Part shown: positions 27,819-39,218 of the stretch, piece by piece
How the letters are laid out: every line of letters begins with the position of its first letter
How positions within the stretch are numbered: position 1 is the first letter of the stretch
NCBI RefSeq assembly: GCF_017912555.1
Contig: NZ_JAERSD010000003.1
Coordinates: 124,001-188,000 of the forward strand
Reading direction: 5' to 3'
Origin: Bacillus sp. REN3
GTDB taxonomy: Bacteria; Bacillota; Bacilli; Bacillales; Cytobacillaceae
Length of the DNA stretch: 64,000 nucleotides
Position numbers and translations under genes: made by a program
The notes under the pieces: generated by a model
What the model was told of the DNA's origin: nothing
What the model saw: only the letters and a program-made list of their open reading frames with translations
The model's database searches: none

Positions 27819-30800
27819 GCATGACGGAAATGTATAAGCCGAAAAACCATATTCGTTTTGTGACAGCTTCAAGTTTGTTTGACGGCCACGATGCTTCGAT
27901 CAATATCATGAGAAGGATCCTGCAATCACTGGGGGCAGAGGTCATCCACCTTGGCCATAACCGCTCCGTCGAAGAAGTAGTCAATGCCGCGATCCAGGAG
28001 GATGTCCAGGGAATCGCGATTTCCTCCTACCAGGGAGGGCATGTGGAATATTTCAAATACATGCATGACCTGCTGAAGGAAAAAGGCGCTTCGCACATCA
28101 GGATATATGGCGGCGGAGGCGGTGTCATCATTCCCAGGGAAATAAAAGAGCTTCATGAATATGGGATTGCCCGCATCTTCTCGCCTGAAGACGGAAGGAA
28201 GTTTGGGCTTCAGGGAATGATCCAGCAAATGATCGAAGAGTGTGACTTCCCGACAGTTACCGCTGAAGGAGCAGAAGAAATCGAGAGGCTGAATGCTGGT
28301 GATCCAAATGTGGTAGCGAAGCTGATCACTCTTGCCGAGCAGCATGTAGGCCTCGAAAAGGAAACGGCCGCTGCAGTTGAAGCTTTGATGGAAAAAGTGA
28401 AGAAGATGACGAAAGCTGTCCCGGTTGTCGGGATCACGGGAACAGGCGGAGCCGGAAAAAGTTCATTGACGGATGAATTGATCAGAAGGTTCATCAATGA
28501 AATACCGGAAAAACGGGTAGCGATCCTATCCGTTGACCCAACGAAGCAAAAAACAGGCGGGGCGCTTCTCGGTGACCGGATCCGGATGAACGCGATTTTC
28601 TCTCCACGCGTTTACATGCGAAGTCTGGCAACCAGGGAATCGAGGTCCGAGCTATCACTTGCCATCAAGGACGCCATCGACGTTGTCAAAGCAGCAGGTT
28701 TCGACCTTGTTATCGTTGAAACAAGCGGGATTGGGCAGGGCGACGCCGGCATCACCGATGTCTGTGATGTATCGATGTATGTGATGACGAGCGAATTTGG
28801 GGCGCCATCCCAGCTGGAAAAGATCGACATGATCGATTTTGCCGACTTGATCGTCATCAATAAATTTGAACGCAAGGGCTCTGAGGATGCGAGGCGCCAG
28901 GTGCAGAAGCAGTACCAGAGAAGCCATGTGCTATTTGAGAAGGACCTTGACGAAATGCCGGTTTACGGCACGATTGCAAGTCAGTTCAATGACCCGGGGA
29001 CAAATGCGCTCTTTGCGGCCCTCATCGAAAAGATTAATGAAAAGGCGGGAACAGACTGGACCACCTCCTTCTCGACGGATGCCGTCGTTGAAAAGCAAAA
29101 TGTCATCATTCCGAATGACCGCCGATACTATCTGAGGGAAATTTCCGAGACAGTCCGCAACTATCACAGACACGCGGCCGAGCAGGCAGAAATCGCCCGC
29201 AGGCTGTTCCAGCTTGACGGCACGATCGAAGCGGTCAAGGAACGGGAAAAGAATGGGGAATTGCTGACATCTCTTGAAGCGATGAAGCAGGAGCTGGAGC
29301 AAAAATTGACCCCTGAATCGAAAAAAATCCTCGATGGCTGGGAAGAACTGAAGGAGAAATACAGCGGGGAACAATTCGTGACGAAAATCCGCGATAAGGA
29401 AATCGTGACGAAGTTAAGGACAACGAGCCTGTCCGGCTTGAGCATCCCGAAGGTGGCATTGCCGAGGTATAAGGACTACGGAGAAATCCTCCGCTGGGTC
29501 TACCTTGAAAACGTCCCGGGAAGCTTCCCGTATACGGCAGGAGTGTTCCCGTTCAAACGCGAGGGGGAGGATCCGAAACGCCAGTTCGCTGGTGAAGGCA
29601 CTCCGGAAAGGACGAACCGCCGTTTCCATTACCTTTCGAAGGATGATGCGGCTAAGCGTCTAAGCACGGCATTTGATTCGGTAACCTTGTACGGGGAAGA
29701 TCCGGATTACCGTCCGGATATTTACGGGAAAGTCGGCGAAAGCGGTGTCAGCATCTGTACGCTTGATGACATGAAAAAGCTGTATGCAGGCTTCGATCTT
29801 TGCCACCCATCGACTTCTGTATCGATGACGATCAATGGACCGGCACCGATCATTTTGGCGATGTACATGAACACAGCGATTGAACAGCAGGTTGAAAAGA
29901 AAGAAACGGAGCTCGGCCGCAAGCTGACAGAAGAGGAATATGCCGCCGTCAAGGAATTTACGCTGCAGACGGTCCGCGGGACGGTACAGGCAGATATTCT
30001 GAAAGAAGATCAGGGACAGAATACTTGTATCTTCTCAACGGAGTTTGCCTTGAGGATGATGGGGGATATCCAGCAGTATTTCATCGATGAAAAGGTCCGG
30101 AACTATTACTCTGTATCGATTTCCGGCTACCATATCGCCGAAGCTGGGGCAAACCCGATCTCTCAGCTGGCATTCACCCTCTCCAACGGTTTCACATACG
30201 TCGAGTACTATTTGAGCAGGGGCATGAAAATCGATGATTTCGCCCCGAACCTGAGCTTCTTTTTCTCAAACGGCCTTGACCCTGAGTATTCGGTGATCGG
30301 CCGCGTTGCCCGCCGTATCTGGGCGACAGTGATGAAAAACAAATATGGGGCGAATGAACGGAGCCAGAAGCTGAAATACCATGTCCAGACTTCAGGCCGT
30401 TCGCTCCACGCGCAGGAGATCGACTTCAACGATATCCGGACGACGCTCCAGGCTTTGATGGCCTTGCATGACAATTGCAACTCGCTCCATACGAATGCAT
30501 ATGATGAAGCGATTACAACGCCAACCGAGGAATCGGTCCGCAGGGCGATGGCGATCCAGATGATCATCACGAAGGAGCATGGTTTGACGAAAAACGAGAA
30601 TCCGCTCCAGGGCGCGTTCATCATCGAGGAATTGACAGACCTCGTCGAGGAAGCGGTCTTGCAGGAGTTCGAGCGCATCAATGACCGCGGCGGCGTGCTT
30701 GGCGCAATGGAGACCCAGTACCAGCGCGGCAAGATCCAGGATGAATCGATGCACTATGAAATGAAGAAGCATTCCGGCGAACTGCCGATCATCGGGGTGA

Positions 30801-31081
30801 ACACCTACTTGAATCCAAACCCTCCTTCTGAAGAAGAGATCGACAAGATGGAACTCGCCCGTGCGACAAAAGAGGAAAAGGAAACCCAGATCCGCAACCT
30901 TGAGGCCTTCAAGGATAGGAACAAGGATCAGTCGGAAGCTGCGCTCAAGCGGCTGAAGGAAACAGCTGTCAGCGGCGGCAATGTTTTTGCCGAGCTGATG
31001 GAGTCTGTCAAATATGCGAGTCTTGGCGAGATCACAAGGGCCCTTTACGAAGTAGGCGGCCAATTCCGCCGGAATATGTAG
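27815..31081 (+). CDS. icmF: fused isobutyryl-CoA mutase IcmF
   Basis: Adenosylcobalamin enzyme of 1088 aa interconverting isobutyryl-CoA and n-butyryl-CoA. The N-terminal cobalamin-binding domain has axial-ligand H25 ([12 protein letters not shown]). The central MeaB-like G-protein chaperone has P-loop GTGGAGKSS (209-217) and VINKFERKG. The C-terminal mutase barrel has RQFAGEGT, with F591 where methylmalonyl-CoA mutase has Tyr, and Q735 in DQGQNT where that enzyme has Arg; both changes mark isobutyryl specificity. This domain order is unique to IcmF. It overlaps the TetR gene by 4 nt. It links valine or branched-acid breakdown to the butyryl-CoA enzymes upstream. Confidence 0.95.
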   Translation: MSMTEMYKPKNHIRFVTASSLFDGHDASINIMRRILQSLGAEVIHLGHNRSVEEVVNAAIQEDVQGIAISSYQGGHVEYFKYMHDLLKEKGASHIRIYGGGGGVIIPREIKELHEYGIARIFSPEDGRKFGLQGMIQQMIEECDFPTVTAEGAEEIERLNAGDPNVVAKLITLAEQHVGLEKETAAAVEALMEKVKKMTKAVPVVGITGTGGAGKSSLTDELIRRFINEIPEKRVAILSVDPTKQKTGGALLGDRIRMNAIFSPRVYMRSLATRESRSELSLAIKDAIDVVKAAGFDLVIVETSGIGQGDAGITDVCDVSMYVMTSEFGAPSQLEKIDMIDFADLIVINKFERKGSEDARRQVQKQYQRSHVLFEKDLDEMPVYGTIASQFNDPGTNALFAALIEKINEKAGTDWTTSFSTDAVVEKQNVIIPNDRRYYLREISETVRNYHRHAAEQAEIARRLFQLDGTIEAVKEREKNGELLTSLEAMKQELEQKLTPESKKILDGWEELKEKYSGEQFVTKIRDKEIVTKLRTTSLSGLSIPKVALPRYKDYGEILRWVYLENVPGSFPYTAGVFPFKREGEDPKRQFAGEGTPERTNRRFHYLSKDDAAKRLSTAFDSVTLYGEDPDYRPDIYGKVGESGVSICTLDDMKKLYAGFDLCHPSTSVSMTINGPAPIILAMYMNTAIEQQVEKKETELGRKLTEEEYAAVKEFTLQTVRGTVQADILKEDQGQNTCIFSTEFALRMMGDIQQYFIDEKVRNYYSVSISGYHIAEAGANPISQLAFTLSNGFTYVEYYLSRGMKIDDFAPNLSFFFSNGLDPEYSVIGRVARRIWATVMKNKYGANERSQKLKYHVQTSGRSLHAQEIDFNDIRTTLQALMALHDNCNSLHTNAYDEAITTPTEESVRRAMAIQMIITKEHGLTKNENPLQGAFIIEELTDLVEEAVLQEFERINDRGGVLGAMETQYQRGKIQDESMHYEMKKHSGELPIIGVNTYLNPNPPSEEEIDKMELARATKEEKETQIRNLEAFKDRNKDQSEAALKRLKETAVSGGNVFAELMESVKYASLGEITRALYEVGGQFRRNM

Positions 31082-31156
31082 GCCGATGATTGTTTAAGGA
31101 TGGTTCGGAAGGTGTATAAAAAGGACATAGCAAGGATTGATTTTCCCTGAATATGG

Positions 31157-31195
31157 AAGATGGCTTGTAGGAAACTATAAGCCATCTTGTTTTTT
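31157..31195 (+). terminator. terminator after icmF
   Basis: AAGATGGCTTGTAG/CTATAAGCCATCTT stem (one G-T pair) with a GAAA loop, then GTTTTTT. It marks the end of the fatty-acid cluster and separates it from rpoE, unlike fadF-acdA-rpoE in B. subtilis. Confidence 0.92.
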
Positions 31196-31221
31196 AAAAG
31201 TTGGTTTCATAGAGGCCAAAC

Positions 31222-31358
31222 CTTTAAGATATATGGAGTGGAAGGTGCGAGGGCCCAGCAGGAAGATTTGTCCAAAGGGATCCCTGCTTCAGCGAAGCAG
31301 AGGAAAATGAAAATTTTTTGATGCAAAAGCAACTGAAGTTTGCGAAAATAGCTTAAAG
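31222..31358 (+). repeat. dispersed MITE-like repeat, family A copy 6 (shortened)
   Basis: Left CTTTAAGATAT and the complement of the right CTTTAAGCTAT are inverted repeats. The interior has GGAGTGGAAGGTGCGAGGGC but lacks the GC-rich module. Confidence 0.65.
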
Positions 31359-31466
31359 AAACGCCTTTTTAAAAACTTACATACAAAACACCTTTATTTC
31401 TTATATAATCAAACTATAAACCGAATCATAGCCTGTCCATCTTGGCTTCTTGCAGGAAGTGAAACT

Positions 31467-31673
31467 ATGAGAGCGTTCTTTTTTTATGCCGCGGCGGCCA
31501 TTGTGGCGGCGGTACTATACTATTTGTATCAGCGGCAGCTTGGTGCCATCTCGTTTTTCATATTGTCGATTTTCTTTTTTTACCTGACATTCACACAGAT
31601 TTGGACAAGGAAAAAAAAGGACCCGCACCGTACGGATGACGAAAGTGAAAAAAGCGGAAAAGACAGCAGATAA
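31467..31673 (+). CDS. small two-helix membrane protein, unknown function
   Basis: A 68-residue protein with two hydrophobic helices (about residues 3-20 and 25-45) joined by a short QRQLG turn, and a charged C-terminal tail (RKKKDPHRTDDESEKSGKD). GGAAGTGAAACT precedes the ATG, and TATAAT at 31404-31409 could be its -10. I do not recognise a family. The coding signal is supported by the RBS, the hydrophobic pattern and its isolated position between icmF and rpoE. Confidence 0.65.
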   Translation: MRAFFFYAAAAIVAAVLYYLYQRQLGAISFFILSIFFFYLTFTQIWTRKKKDPHRTDDESEKSGKDSR

Positions 31674-31793
31674 GACTAGCATAAAGCTTTGGAATTTGTT
31701 TATAATGTAAAATATGCATTCTGGGATATTTTCCTTATTTTCGGACGCAATGCCGCTAAAATTGGCCTGGAATAGAGAAAGGAAGTGCGAAGG

Positions 31794-32357
31794 TTGAGTC
31801 TAAACGGATATTCAAAAGAAGAACTTCAAGAAATGTCCTTGCTTGAAGTTGCATACGAAATTTTAAAAGATAAGAAGCAAGCAATCACCTTCAAAGAGCT
31901 GATGGATGAGATCACAAAGATCCTATCGCTTAACGGGGATGAGGCAACTGAAAGAATGGTTCAGTTCTATACAGATTTGAATATTGATGGCCGTTTCATG
32001 TCACAGGGCGAATCACGCTGGGGACTTCGTGTCTGGTATCCTGTCGACCAGATGGAAGAAGACAATGTGACAACGGTCAAGCCTAAGAAGAAAAAGGCGA
32101 AAAAGGCAGTCGATGAGGACGAACTTGATGAATTTGAAATCGACGAAGACGAGGATCTTGATTACGAAGATCTTGATGAGTTCGATGAAGATGAGGACGA
32201 ACTCACTGACGATGACGATGAAGAAGAGTTCGATGAAGAGCTGGAGGAAGACGAGGACGAAGACGAGGACTTCGAAGAAGACGAAGAACTTATTGACGAA
32301 GACGAGGAGCTTCCCCTCGAGGATGAGGACCTGGACGAGGAAGAAGACGAAGAATAA
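31794..32357 (+). CDS. rpoE: RNA polymerase delta subunit RpoE
   Basis: Gram-positive RNA polymerase accessory subunit that displaces nucleic acid from the enzyme and sharpens its response to initiating NTP levels. Of 187 residues, 1-90 form the HARE-HTH globular domain (EMSLLEVAYEILKDKKQAITFKEL; AQFYTDLNIDGRF-like MVQFYTDLNIDGRFMSQGES). A KPKKKKAKKA patch leads into an intrinsically disordered tail of almost pure Asp/Glu. I chose TTG 31794 (8 nt after GAAAGGAAG); GTG 31785 overlaps that site. pyrG follows, as in B. subtilis. Confidence 0.95.
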   Translation: MSLNGYSKEELQEMSLLEVAYEILKDKKQAITFKELMDEITKILSLNGDEATERMVQFYTDLNIDGRFMSQGESRWGLRVWYPVDQMEEDNVTTVKPKKKKAKKAVDEDELDEFEIDEDEDLDYEDLDEFDEDEDELTDDDDEEEFDEELEEDEDEDEDFEEDEELIDEDEELPLEDEDLDEEEDEE

Positions 32358-32368
32358 TCATTCGCAGC

Positions 32369-32397
32369 TTGACTTTTGTCATGGCTGCTTGTAGAAT
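32369..32397 (+). promoter_or_regulatory. sigma-A promoter of pyrG
   Basis: -35 TTGACT (32369-32374), 17-bp spacer, -10 TAGAAT (32392-32397). The inferred start point is G32405, so the transcript begins GGGCUCC. Confidence 0.85.
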
Positions 32398-32404
32398 ACT
32401 TTTT

Positions 32405-32479
32405 GGGCTCCTTAAAAAAGGACGAAGCACGAAAACAGCGATAAAACGCTCCCTTACACTGTATGCGGAGCGTTTTTTT
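32405..32479 (+). promoter_or_regulatory. pyrG leader: CTP-sensing reiterative-transcription attenuator
   Basis: The transcript start GGGCTC, and a terminator whose 5' arm includes CTCCCTT (32449-32455), reproduce the B. subtilis pyrG control region. When CTP is low, polymerase stutters at the GGGC start and adds extra G residues; these pair with the CUCCCUU segment to form an antiterminator. With CTP the terminator (AAAACGCTCC/GGAGCGTTTT, 32443-32479, seven Ts) forms. The mechanism is established for B. subtilis and inferred here from matching elements. Confidence 0.85.
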
Positions 32480-32578
32480 ATTTTTGCGGAAAGTGGTCGC
32501 TTGACCCCCTGTTAACACGTCCAGGCGATTGTGTGTGAACGGATGAAGCTTCGCAAAAAATAATAATGAATCAATTAA

Positions 32579-34225
<1,647 letters not shown>

Positions 34226-34238
34226 ACGGCAGAAAAAG

Positions 34239-34296
34239 AAAAGGTGCCCGTCCCCAATGTTTAGACGTTGTCCGTCTATGGGGACAGGCACCTTTT
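34239..34296. terminator. bidirectional terminator between pyrG and ywjG
   Basis: A long stem AAAAGGTGCC..GTCCCCA with its complement (34279-34296) and an inner TAGACG/CGTCTA hairpin. It has T-rich exits on both strands. Confidence 0.88.
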
Positions 34297-34300
34297 GCGT

Positions 34301-34828
34301 TCAATAATCTTCCAGGATTTCTTCGATCGTGAATTTCAGCCCAAAGTAGATGAACAGGGCAGCCATGGAGGTAGGGTAACCTACTCGGTTGCCGCTTTCA
34401 TCCGGAAGTAGCCCTTTTTTCATCCCCAGTTCAATGTGGACATCCGCAAGGGTATCAAGCCCATTTGTGCTGTCTTCCTGGCGCGCGGTTGAAATCGCTA
34501 CGAACGGAACGCCTTTTGCCTGGAGTTCACGGGCAATATGGATGGCTTCAGCGTCATCCGCAAAGCGGCTTGCGATCAAAACCCGGTCGGCGGTTTCGAT
34601 CTCTTGCAGCCTGTCTTCCGTCAGGATTTCCGCTGTTTGCAAAGGCTCTTCCCCTTCCACTGCTTCATGGACAAGGGCAAGCATTTCGCCTGTGCCAAAC
34701 ACATAAATCGCACCTTCACCGGCAGCGGCCTGTGCCAGCAGACGTGCGCCATCCTCTATCGCAAATTGTTCTTTGTCCATCAGCCGGTTGAATAGCCCGG
34801 ATAATTGGGTTGAGAACATCTTCAACAT
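34301..34828 (-). CDS. ywjG: YwjG family (DUF2529) protein
   Basis: 175-residue protein of unknown function, placed between pyrG and spo0F as in B. subtilis. It looks like a SIS-type alpha/beta fold: AIYVFGTGEMLALVHEAV, DRVLIASRFADDAEAI and VPFVAIST are alternating strands and helices typical of sugar-isomerase domains, but no clear catalytic residues are seen. Start 34828 was chosen because GAGGTG lies 6 nt upstream. It is divergent from spo0F and shares its terminator with pyrG. Confidence 0.85.
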   Translation of the reverse strand: MLKMFSTQLSGLFNRLMDKEQFAIEDGARLLAQAAAGEGAIYVFGTGEMLALVHEAVEGEEPLQTAEILTEDRLQEIETADRVLIASRFADDAEAIHIARELQAKGVPFVAISTARQEDSTNGLDTLADVHIELGMKKGLLPDESGNRVGYPTSMAALFIYFGLKFTIEEILEDY

Positions 34829-34955
34829 ATTGCTCACCTCTGCATTGATTATAATGGACGAACAACAGGACGTAAAAAGATTTGTCAAAAAACATTCTCT
34901 TCTACAGAAGGAATTTTCATCCATTCAACGAACTATCTTATGTGGGGGATAAAAT

Positions 34956-34987
34956 AGAGGAGTTGTTGTGCAAAAAGTCAGTATAAT
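34956..34987 (+). promoter_or_regulatory. possible spo0F promoter (sigma-H/sigma-A elements)
   Basis: AGAGGAGTT (34956-34964) fits the sigma-H -35 pattern RnAGGAWWW except for one base. TATAAT (34982-34987) is a good sigma-A -10 but lacks a spaced -35. B. subtilis spo0F uses both sigma factors; the assignment here is tentative. Confidence 0.4.
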
Positions 34988-35012
34988 AACTTAAGTGGGG
35001 GGAAAAGGCCAT

Positions 35013-35381
35013 ATGAAAGAGAAAATACTTATTGTTGACGACCAATTTGGCATCAGGATCCTGCTCAATGAAGTCTTGCAAAAAGAAGGCTACCAAACCT
35101 TTCAGGCTGCGAATGGCATCCAGGCATTGGACTTGGTGAAAAAGCATCCGCCGGATTTGGTCCTGTTGGATATGAAAATTCCAGGAATGGACGGAATCGA
35201 GATTTTAAAAAGGATGAAGGTGATCAAACCGGATATCCGTGTCATCATCATGACCGCATACGGTGAGCTTGACATGATCCAGGAAGCGATGGATCTCGGA
35301 GCCCTTACGCATTTCGCCAAACCATTCGATATCGATGATATCCGCGCTGCCGTAAAGAAATACGCGCAGACGGTTTCTTGA
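35013..35381 (+). CDS. spo0F: sporulation phosphorelay response regulator Spo0F
   Basis: Single-domain receiver of 122 aa that takes phosphate from sporulation kinases and passes it to Spo0B. Acidic pocket D9-D10, phosphorylated D53 ([15 protein letters not shown]), the TAYGELDM segment with the conserved Thr, and the Lys in HFAKPFD are all present. The sequence is very close to B. subtilis Spo0F as I recall it. ATG 35013 follows GGGGGGAAAAGG. It is monocistronic, with a strong terminator. Confidence 0.96.
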   Translation: MKEKILIVDDQFGIRILLNEVLQKEGYQTFQAANGIQALDLVKKHPPDLVLLDMKIPGMDGIEILKRMKVIKPDIRVIIMTAYGELDMIQEAMDLGALTHFAKPFDIDDIRAAVKKYAQTVS

Positions 35382-35973
35382 CAAAATCTACATATTCAGG
35401 AGGCTGTCCCAAAACGCCATGATTTTTTTGGCTTTTGGACAGCCTCCTTTCCTTTTTGGCCATGAACGCTTTTTTGCCAGTCCAGCCCATGCCTGGTCAG
35501 CTTCGGCTTCGTTGAATATAAAGGCTGGACAGTGCTGCTTTTGAACGTCCTCCATCAGCCGGATCCGCATCCGGACGCGGTGAGGCCATATCTGCAGGCC
35601 AAAGAAGGCCTTTGAGGAGCAAGAGCCACTCCCTGACTGCCTGCAGAAAGTGCTCCATGGGGCGGGCTACAGGAACAAGGATGAACGCGAGGGATTTAGG
35701 CGTGTATCCCGAGGGAAAACCGTCCGAAAAGAAAGTAGCCAGACTAGTATGTTAATTGGCAGCGCTTGCTTTGTTGTTTTTTTATGACAGTTGTAAAAAC
35801 AAGACGGCAACAATGGCATTTATGAATTTCTTTTGGTATGATACTAATGAATTCCACTGGATCAAATTCGTTTTGATGTCTGCTTCCACGGGTACATAAA
35901 CATGTGAAGACAAGGACAACTTATTGTGGAAGTATTGTCAAACGGAACAGATCTCAACGAAGGAGGAAAAATA
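35382..35973. other. intergenic region between spo0F and fbaA
   Basis: About 590 bp. It holds the spo0F terminator and an extended -10 (TGG-TATGAT, 35837-35842) before fbaA. The 300 bp in between (35455-35750) show no gene, known repeat or strong secondary structure that I can support. Confidence 0.5.
35398..35450 (+). terminator. terminator of spo0F
   Basis: A 12-bp stem AGGAGGCTGTCC/GGACAGCCTCCT with a 27-nt partly paired loop, followed by TTTCCTTTTT. Confidence 0.85.
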
Positions 35974-36831
35974 ATGCCTTTAGTTTCAATGACTGAAATG
36001 CTTAACAAAGGAAAAGCAGAGGGATATGCAATAGGGCAATTCAACCTGAATAACCTTGAGTTCACTCAAGCGATCCTTCAAGCTGCAGAGGAAGAAAAAT
36101 CTCCGGTAATCCTTGGTGTCTCTGAAGGGGCAGCGCGCTATATGGGAGGTTTCACGACTGTCGTCCATATGGTGAAGGGATTGCTTCACGATTATAAAAT
36201 CACTGTGCCTGTGGCCATCCACCTTGACCATGGCTCAAGCTTCGAAAAGTGCAAGGAAGCGATCGATGCCGGCTTCACATCTGTCATGATCGATGCTTCA
36301 CACCACCCATTCGAAGAAAACATCGAAATCACTTCGAAGGTTGTTGAGTACGCACACGCAAAAGGCGTTTCTGTCGAAGCGGAGCTTGGAACAGTTGGCG
36401 GACAGGAAGACGATGTTGTTGCAGACGGCGTTATCTATGCGGATGTTGAAGAATGTAAAGAGCTTGTCCAGCGTACAGGCATCGACTGCCTTGCTCCAGC
36501 TCTTGGCTCTGTTCACGGCCCATACAAAGGTGAACCAAACTTGGGATTCAAGGAAATGGAAGAGATCGGCAATGCGACTGGCGTGCCGCTCGTGCTTCAC
36601 GGCGGAACTGGAATCCCTACAAAGGATATCCAAAAGTCCATTTCACTTGGAACAGCCAAGATTAACGTGAATACTGAGAATCAAATTGCTTCAGCTAAAG
36701 TTGTCCGCCAGGTATTGGCAGAGAAGCCTGACCTGTATGACCCACGCAAATATTTAGGACCTGCCCGCGATGTGATCAAAGAAACTGTGATCGGCAAAAT
36801 GCGCGAATTCGGTTCTTCCAATAAGGCGTAA
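35974..36831 (+). CDS. fbaA: class II fructose-1,6-bisphosphate aldolase
   Basis: Zinc aldolase of 285 aa, cleaving fructose 1,6-bisphosphate to DHAP and glyceraldehyde 3-phosphate; same length as B. subtilis FbaA. Visible motifs are [16 protein letters not shown] (zinc His and catalytic Asp), [29 protein letters not shown] and [10 protein letters not shown] with phosphate-binding [19 protein letters not shown] precedes ATG 35974. Tal, MurZ and GlpX follow in the same order as B. subtilis. Confidence 0.97.
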   Translation: MPLVSMTEMLNKGKAEGYAIGQFNLNNLEFTQAILQAAEEEKSPVILGVSEGAARYMGGFTTVVHMVKGLLHDYKITVPVAIHLDHGSSFEKCKEAIDAGFTSVMIDASHHPFEENIEITSKVVEYAHAKGVSVEAELGTVGGQEDDVVADGVIYADVEECKELVQRTGIDCLAPALGSVHGPYKGEPNLGFKEMEEIGNATGVPLVLHGGTGIPTKDIQKSISLGTAKINVNTENQIASAKVVRQVLAEKPDLYDPRKYLGPARDVIKETVIGKMREFGSSNKA

Positions 36832-36860
36832 GCCTCGGCAATTTCGTTTTATGATCTATT

Positions 36861-36887
36861 AAACCGCCTTACGACAAGGCGGTTTTT
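36861..36887 (+). terminator. terminator of fbaA
   Basis: AAACCGCCTT/AAGGCGGTTT stem with a 5-nt loop, and TTTTT. Confidence 0.92.
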
Positions 36888-36935
36888 ATCCATTTATATA
36901 TGAAATTGAATTTTAACGACTGGAGGCGTTTATAA

Positions 36936-37580
36936 ATGAAATTTTTTATCGATACTGCGAATATGGAAGAAATCCGCGAGGCCTATTCCCTTGGAATTTT
37001 GTCAGGGGTGACGACAAACCCTTCCCTGGTAGCAAAGGAGAAGAATGTTTCCTTTGAAGACCGTCTGAAAGAGATTACCGCTCTTGTGCCTGGCTCTGTC
37101 AGCGCCGAAGTCATCGCCCTTGATGCCGAAGGGATGATCAAGGAGGGCAAGGAGCTTGCTGCCATCGCCCCTAATATCACCATCAAGGTTCCGATGACGC
37201 CTGAGGGCTTGAAGGCTGTCGCTGTTTTTTCAAAAGAAGGAATCAAAACGAATGTAACGCTGGTTTTCAGTGCGAACCAGGCCTTGCTCGCAGCGCGCGC
37301 AGGCGCAACCTATGTATCACCGTTCCTTGGAAGGCTGGATGATATCGGCCACAATGGACTGGACCTGATTTCAACCATCGCGGATATTTTCGCGATCCAT
37401 GGAATCGAAACAGAAATCATCGCGGCATCCATCCGCCACCCGCAGCATGTGACCGACGCTGCCTTGAGAGGAGCCCACATCGCGACTGTCCCGTACAAGG
37501 TCATCCAGCAGATGTTCAATCATCCGCTGACAGACAAAGGAATCGAAGCCTTCCTGAAGGACTGGAATTCACGTGGCTGA
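36936..37580 (+). CDS. tal: transaldolase / fructose-6-phosphate aldolase family (YwjH)
   Basis: A 214-residue small transaldolase. The Schiff-base lysine is K84 in [11 protein letters not shown], and conserved DTAN (residues 6-9), GVTTNPSL (24-31), [23 protein letters not shown] and [19 protein letters not shown] follow. Small enzymes of this group act as transaldolase or fructose-6-phosphate aldolase; in B. subtilis ywjH is treated as transaldolase. TGGAGGCG lies about 8 nt before the ATG. It follows fbaA after a terminator, so it probably has its own promoter or gets read-through. Confidence 0.93.
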   Translation: MKFFIDTANMEEIREAYSLGILSGVTTNPSLVAKEKNVSFEDRLKEITALVPGSVSAEVIALDAEGMIKEGKELAAIAPNITIKVPMTPEGLKAVAVFSKEGIKTNVTLVFSANQALLAARAGATYVSPFLGRLDDIGHNGLDLISTIADIFAIHGIETEIIAASIRHPQHVTDAALRGAHIATVPYKVIQQMFNHPLTDKGIEAFLKDWNSRG

Positions 37581-37622
37581 TGATTAGGAACTCCGTCCTA
37601 ATTTAAAGTTTTTCGAATTTTA

Positions 37623-37652
37623 TTACATGGAAATGGGAATATCGTGTAAACT
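37623..37652 (+). promoter_or_regulatory. possible murZ promoter
   Basis: -35 TTACAT (37623-37628), 18-bp spacer, -10 TAAACT (37647-37652). Confidence 0.45.
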
Positions 37653-37668
37653 AGAGGAATAGAAAACT

Positions 37669-37725
37669 GCCGGAATCTGATCGTTGTTTATGGAAAAATA
37701 TAACAATCATTCATTTCGGCTTTTT
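37669..37725 (+). terminator. long hairpin with U-tract between tal and murZ
   Basis: GCCG..AATCTGATCGTTGTTTA pairs imperfectly with TATAACAATCATTCATTTCGGC, then TTTTT. It lies downstream of the candidate murZ promoter, so it may be an attenuator rather than only the tal terminator. Confidence 0.65.
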
Positions 37726-37827
37726 GCCTGATTTCAAATTTAACGAAAAGCCTATTTCGGTCTGAGCTGATACGTTGATCGCATCTCCAGCCTGGCCACG
37801 ACATCACGGCTTAGAAGGGAGTCAAAT

Positions 37828-39114
37828 ATGGAAAAGCTTAAGATTGCAGGCGGGTATCCGTTAAAAGGGACAGTGCGGATCAGCGGCGCCAAGAATAGTG
37901 CCGTTGCTTTGATTCCCGCGACGATCCTTGCTGAATCGCCTGTAACGATAGAAGGGTTGCCGGATATTTCCGACGTACAGATCCTTAAGGACCTGATGGA
38001 GGAAATCGGCGGTACTGTTGAGTTCTCTGACAACGAAATGACGGTGGATCCGTCTTCCATGATTTCCATGCCTTTGCCGAATGGAAAAGTAAAAAAGCTG
38101 AGAGCGTCATACTATCTGATGGGAGCCATGCTCGGGCGCTTCAAAAAGGCTGTCATCGGCCTTCCGGGCGGCTGCCATCTTGGACCAAGGCCAATCGACC
38201 AGCATATCAAGGGGTTCGAAGCGTTGGGAGCAGTCGTCACCAATGAACAGGGAGCGATTTACCTCCGCGCTGATGAGCTTCGTGGCGCCAGGATCTATCT
38301 GGACGTAGTCAGTGTTGGGGCAACAATCAATATCATGCTGGCTGCCGTCCGCGCGAAGGGACGGACCATCATTGAAAATGCGGCAAAGGAGCCGGAAATC
38401 ATCGATGTTGCGACATTGCTGACCAATATGGGAGCGAAGATCAAAGGAGCGGGAACCGATGTGATCCGCATTGATGGAGTGGACGAGCTTCATGGCTGCC
38501 GCCATACCATCATTCCTGACCGGATCGAAGCAGGTACATACCTGATCCTCGGCGCAGCCGTCGGCGAAGGGGTGCTGGTCGACAATGTCATCCCCCAGCA
38601 CGTCGAGTCGCTTGTCGCGAAACTGAAAGAAATGGGAGCGAAAATCGAAGCCGGCGACGAGCAGATATTCATCGCTCCCGCCGAACAATATAAGGCAGTC
38701 GATATTAAAACACTAGTTTATCCGGGTTTCCCGACCGATCTCCAGCAGCCGTTCACATCCCTGCTGACGCGTGTGGAAGGGTCGAGCGTGGTGACAGATA
38801 CCATTTATGGTGCGCGATTCAAGCATATTGATGAACTCAGGAGGATGAACGCGAACATTAAAGTTGAGGGAAGATCAGCGATCATCAACGGCCCGGTCAA
38901 GCTTCAGGGGGCCAAGGTGAAGGCTAGTGACCTCCGGGCAGGAGCGGCCCTGGTCATCGCCGGCCTGATGGCTGAAGGGATTACAGAAATTACCGGTCTT
39001 GACCACATCGACCGCGGCTACAGCCATATTGTCGAGAAGCTGACTGGCCTCGGCGCTACGGTATGGCGTGAGGAAATGACCGCGGAAGAACAAGAAGAGA
39101 TTAAAAAAGCATAG
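37828..39114 (+). CDS. murZ: UDP-N-acetylglucosamine 1-carboxyvinyltransferase 2 (MurZ/MurAB)
   Basis: First committed enzyme of peptidoglycan precursor synthesis; 428 aa. The catalytic, fosfomycin-reactive cysteine is C116 ([14 protein letters not shown]), K22-N23 bind substrate (SGAKNSAV), and the [10 protein letters not shown] loop holds the catalytic Asp. Bacilli carry two MurA paralogues; position between tal and glpX identifies this as the MurZ (MurAB) copy, not the essential MurAA near the atp operon. AGAAGGGAG lies 8-10 nt before the ATG. Confidence 0.95.
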   Translation: MEKLKIAGGYPLKGTVRISGAKNSAVALIPATILAESPVTIEGLPDISDVQILKDLMEEIGGTVEFSDNEMTVDPSSMISMPLPNGKVKKLRASYYLMGAMLGRFKKAVIGLPGGCHLGPRPIDQHIKGFEALGAVVTNEQGAIYLRADELRGARIYLDVVSVGATINIMLAAVRAKGRTIIENAAKEPEIIDVATLLTNMGAKIKGAGTDVIRIDGVDELHGCRHTIIPDRIEAGTYLILGAAVGEGVLVDNVIPQHVESLVAKLKEMGAKIEAGDEQIFIAPAEQYKAVDIKTLVYPGFPTDLQQPFTSLLTRVEGSSVVTDTIYGARFKHIDELRRMNANIKVEGRSAIINGPVKLQGAKVKASDLRAGAALVIAGLMAEGITEITGLDHIDRGYSHIVEKLTGLGATVWREEMTAEEQEEIKKA

Positions 39115-39152
39115 AATTTAAGGTAGAATAAGATAGGACGATAAAAAAATTG

Positions 39153-39194
39153 GCTAATGCCCTTGCCCTTGTTGTTTAGGGGGCTGGCATTAGC
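39153..39194 (+). other. stem-loop in the glpX leader
   Basis: GCTAATGCC (39153-39161) pairs perfectly with GGCATTAGC (39186-39194), with an inner GCCCTT/AGGGGGC stem. No U-tract follows, and it ends about 12 nt before the glpX Shine-Dalgarno. It may insulate, stabilise or regulate glpX. Confidence 0.55.
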
Positions 39195-39218
39195 GCTTTC
39201 ATGATTGGGGAGGATTCG

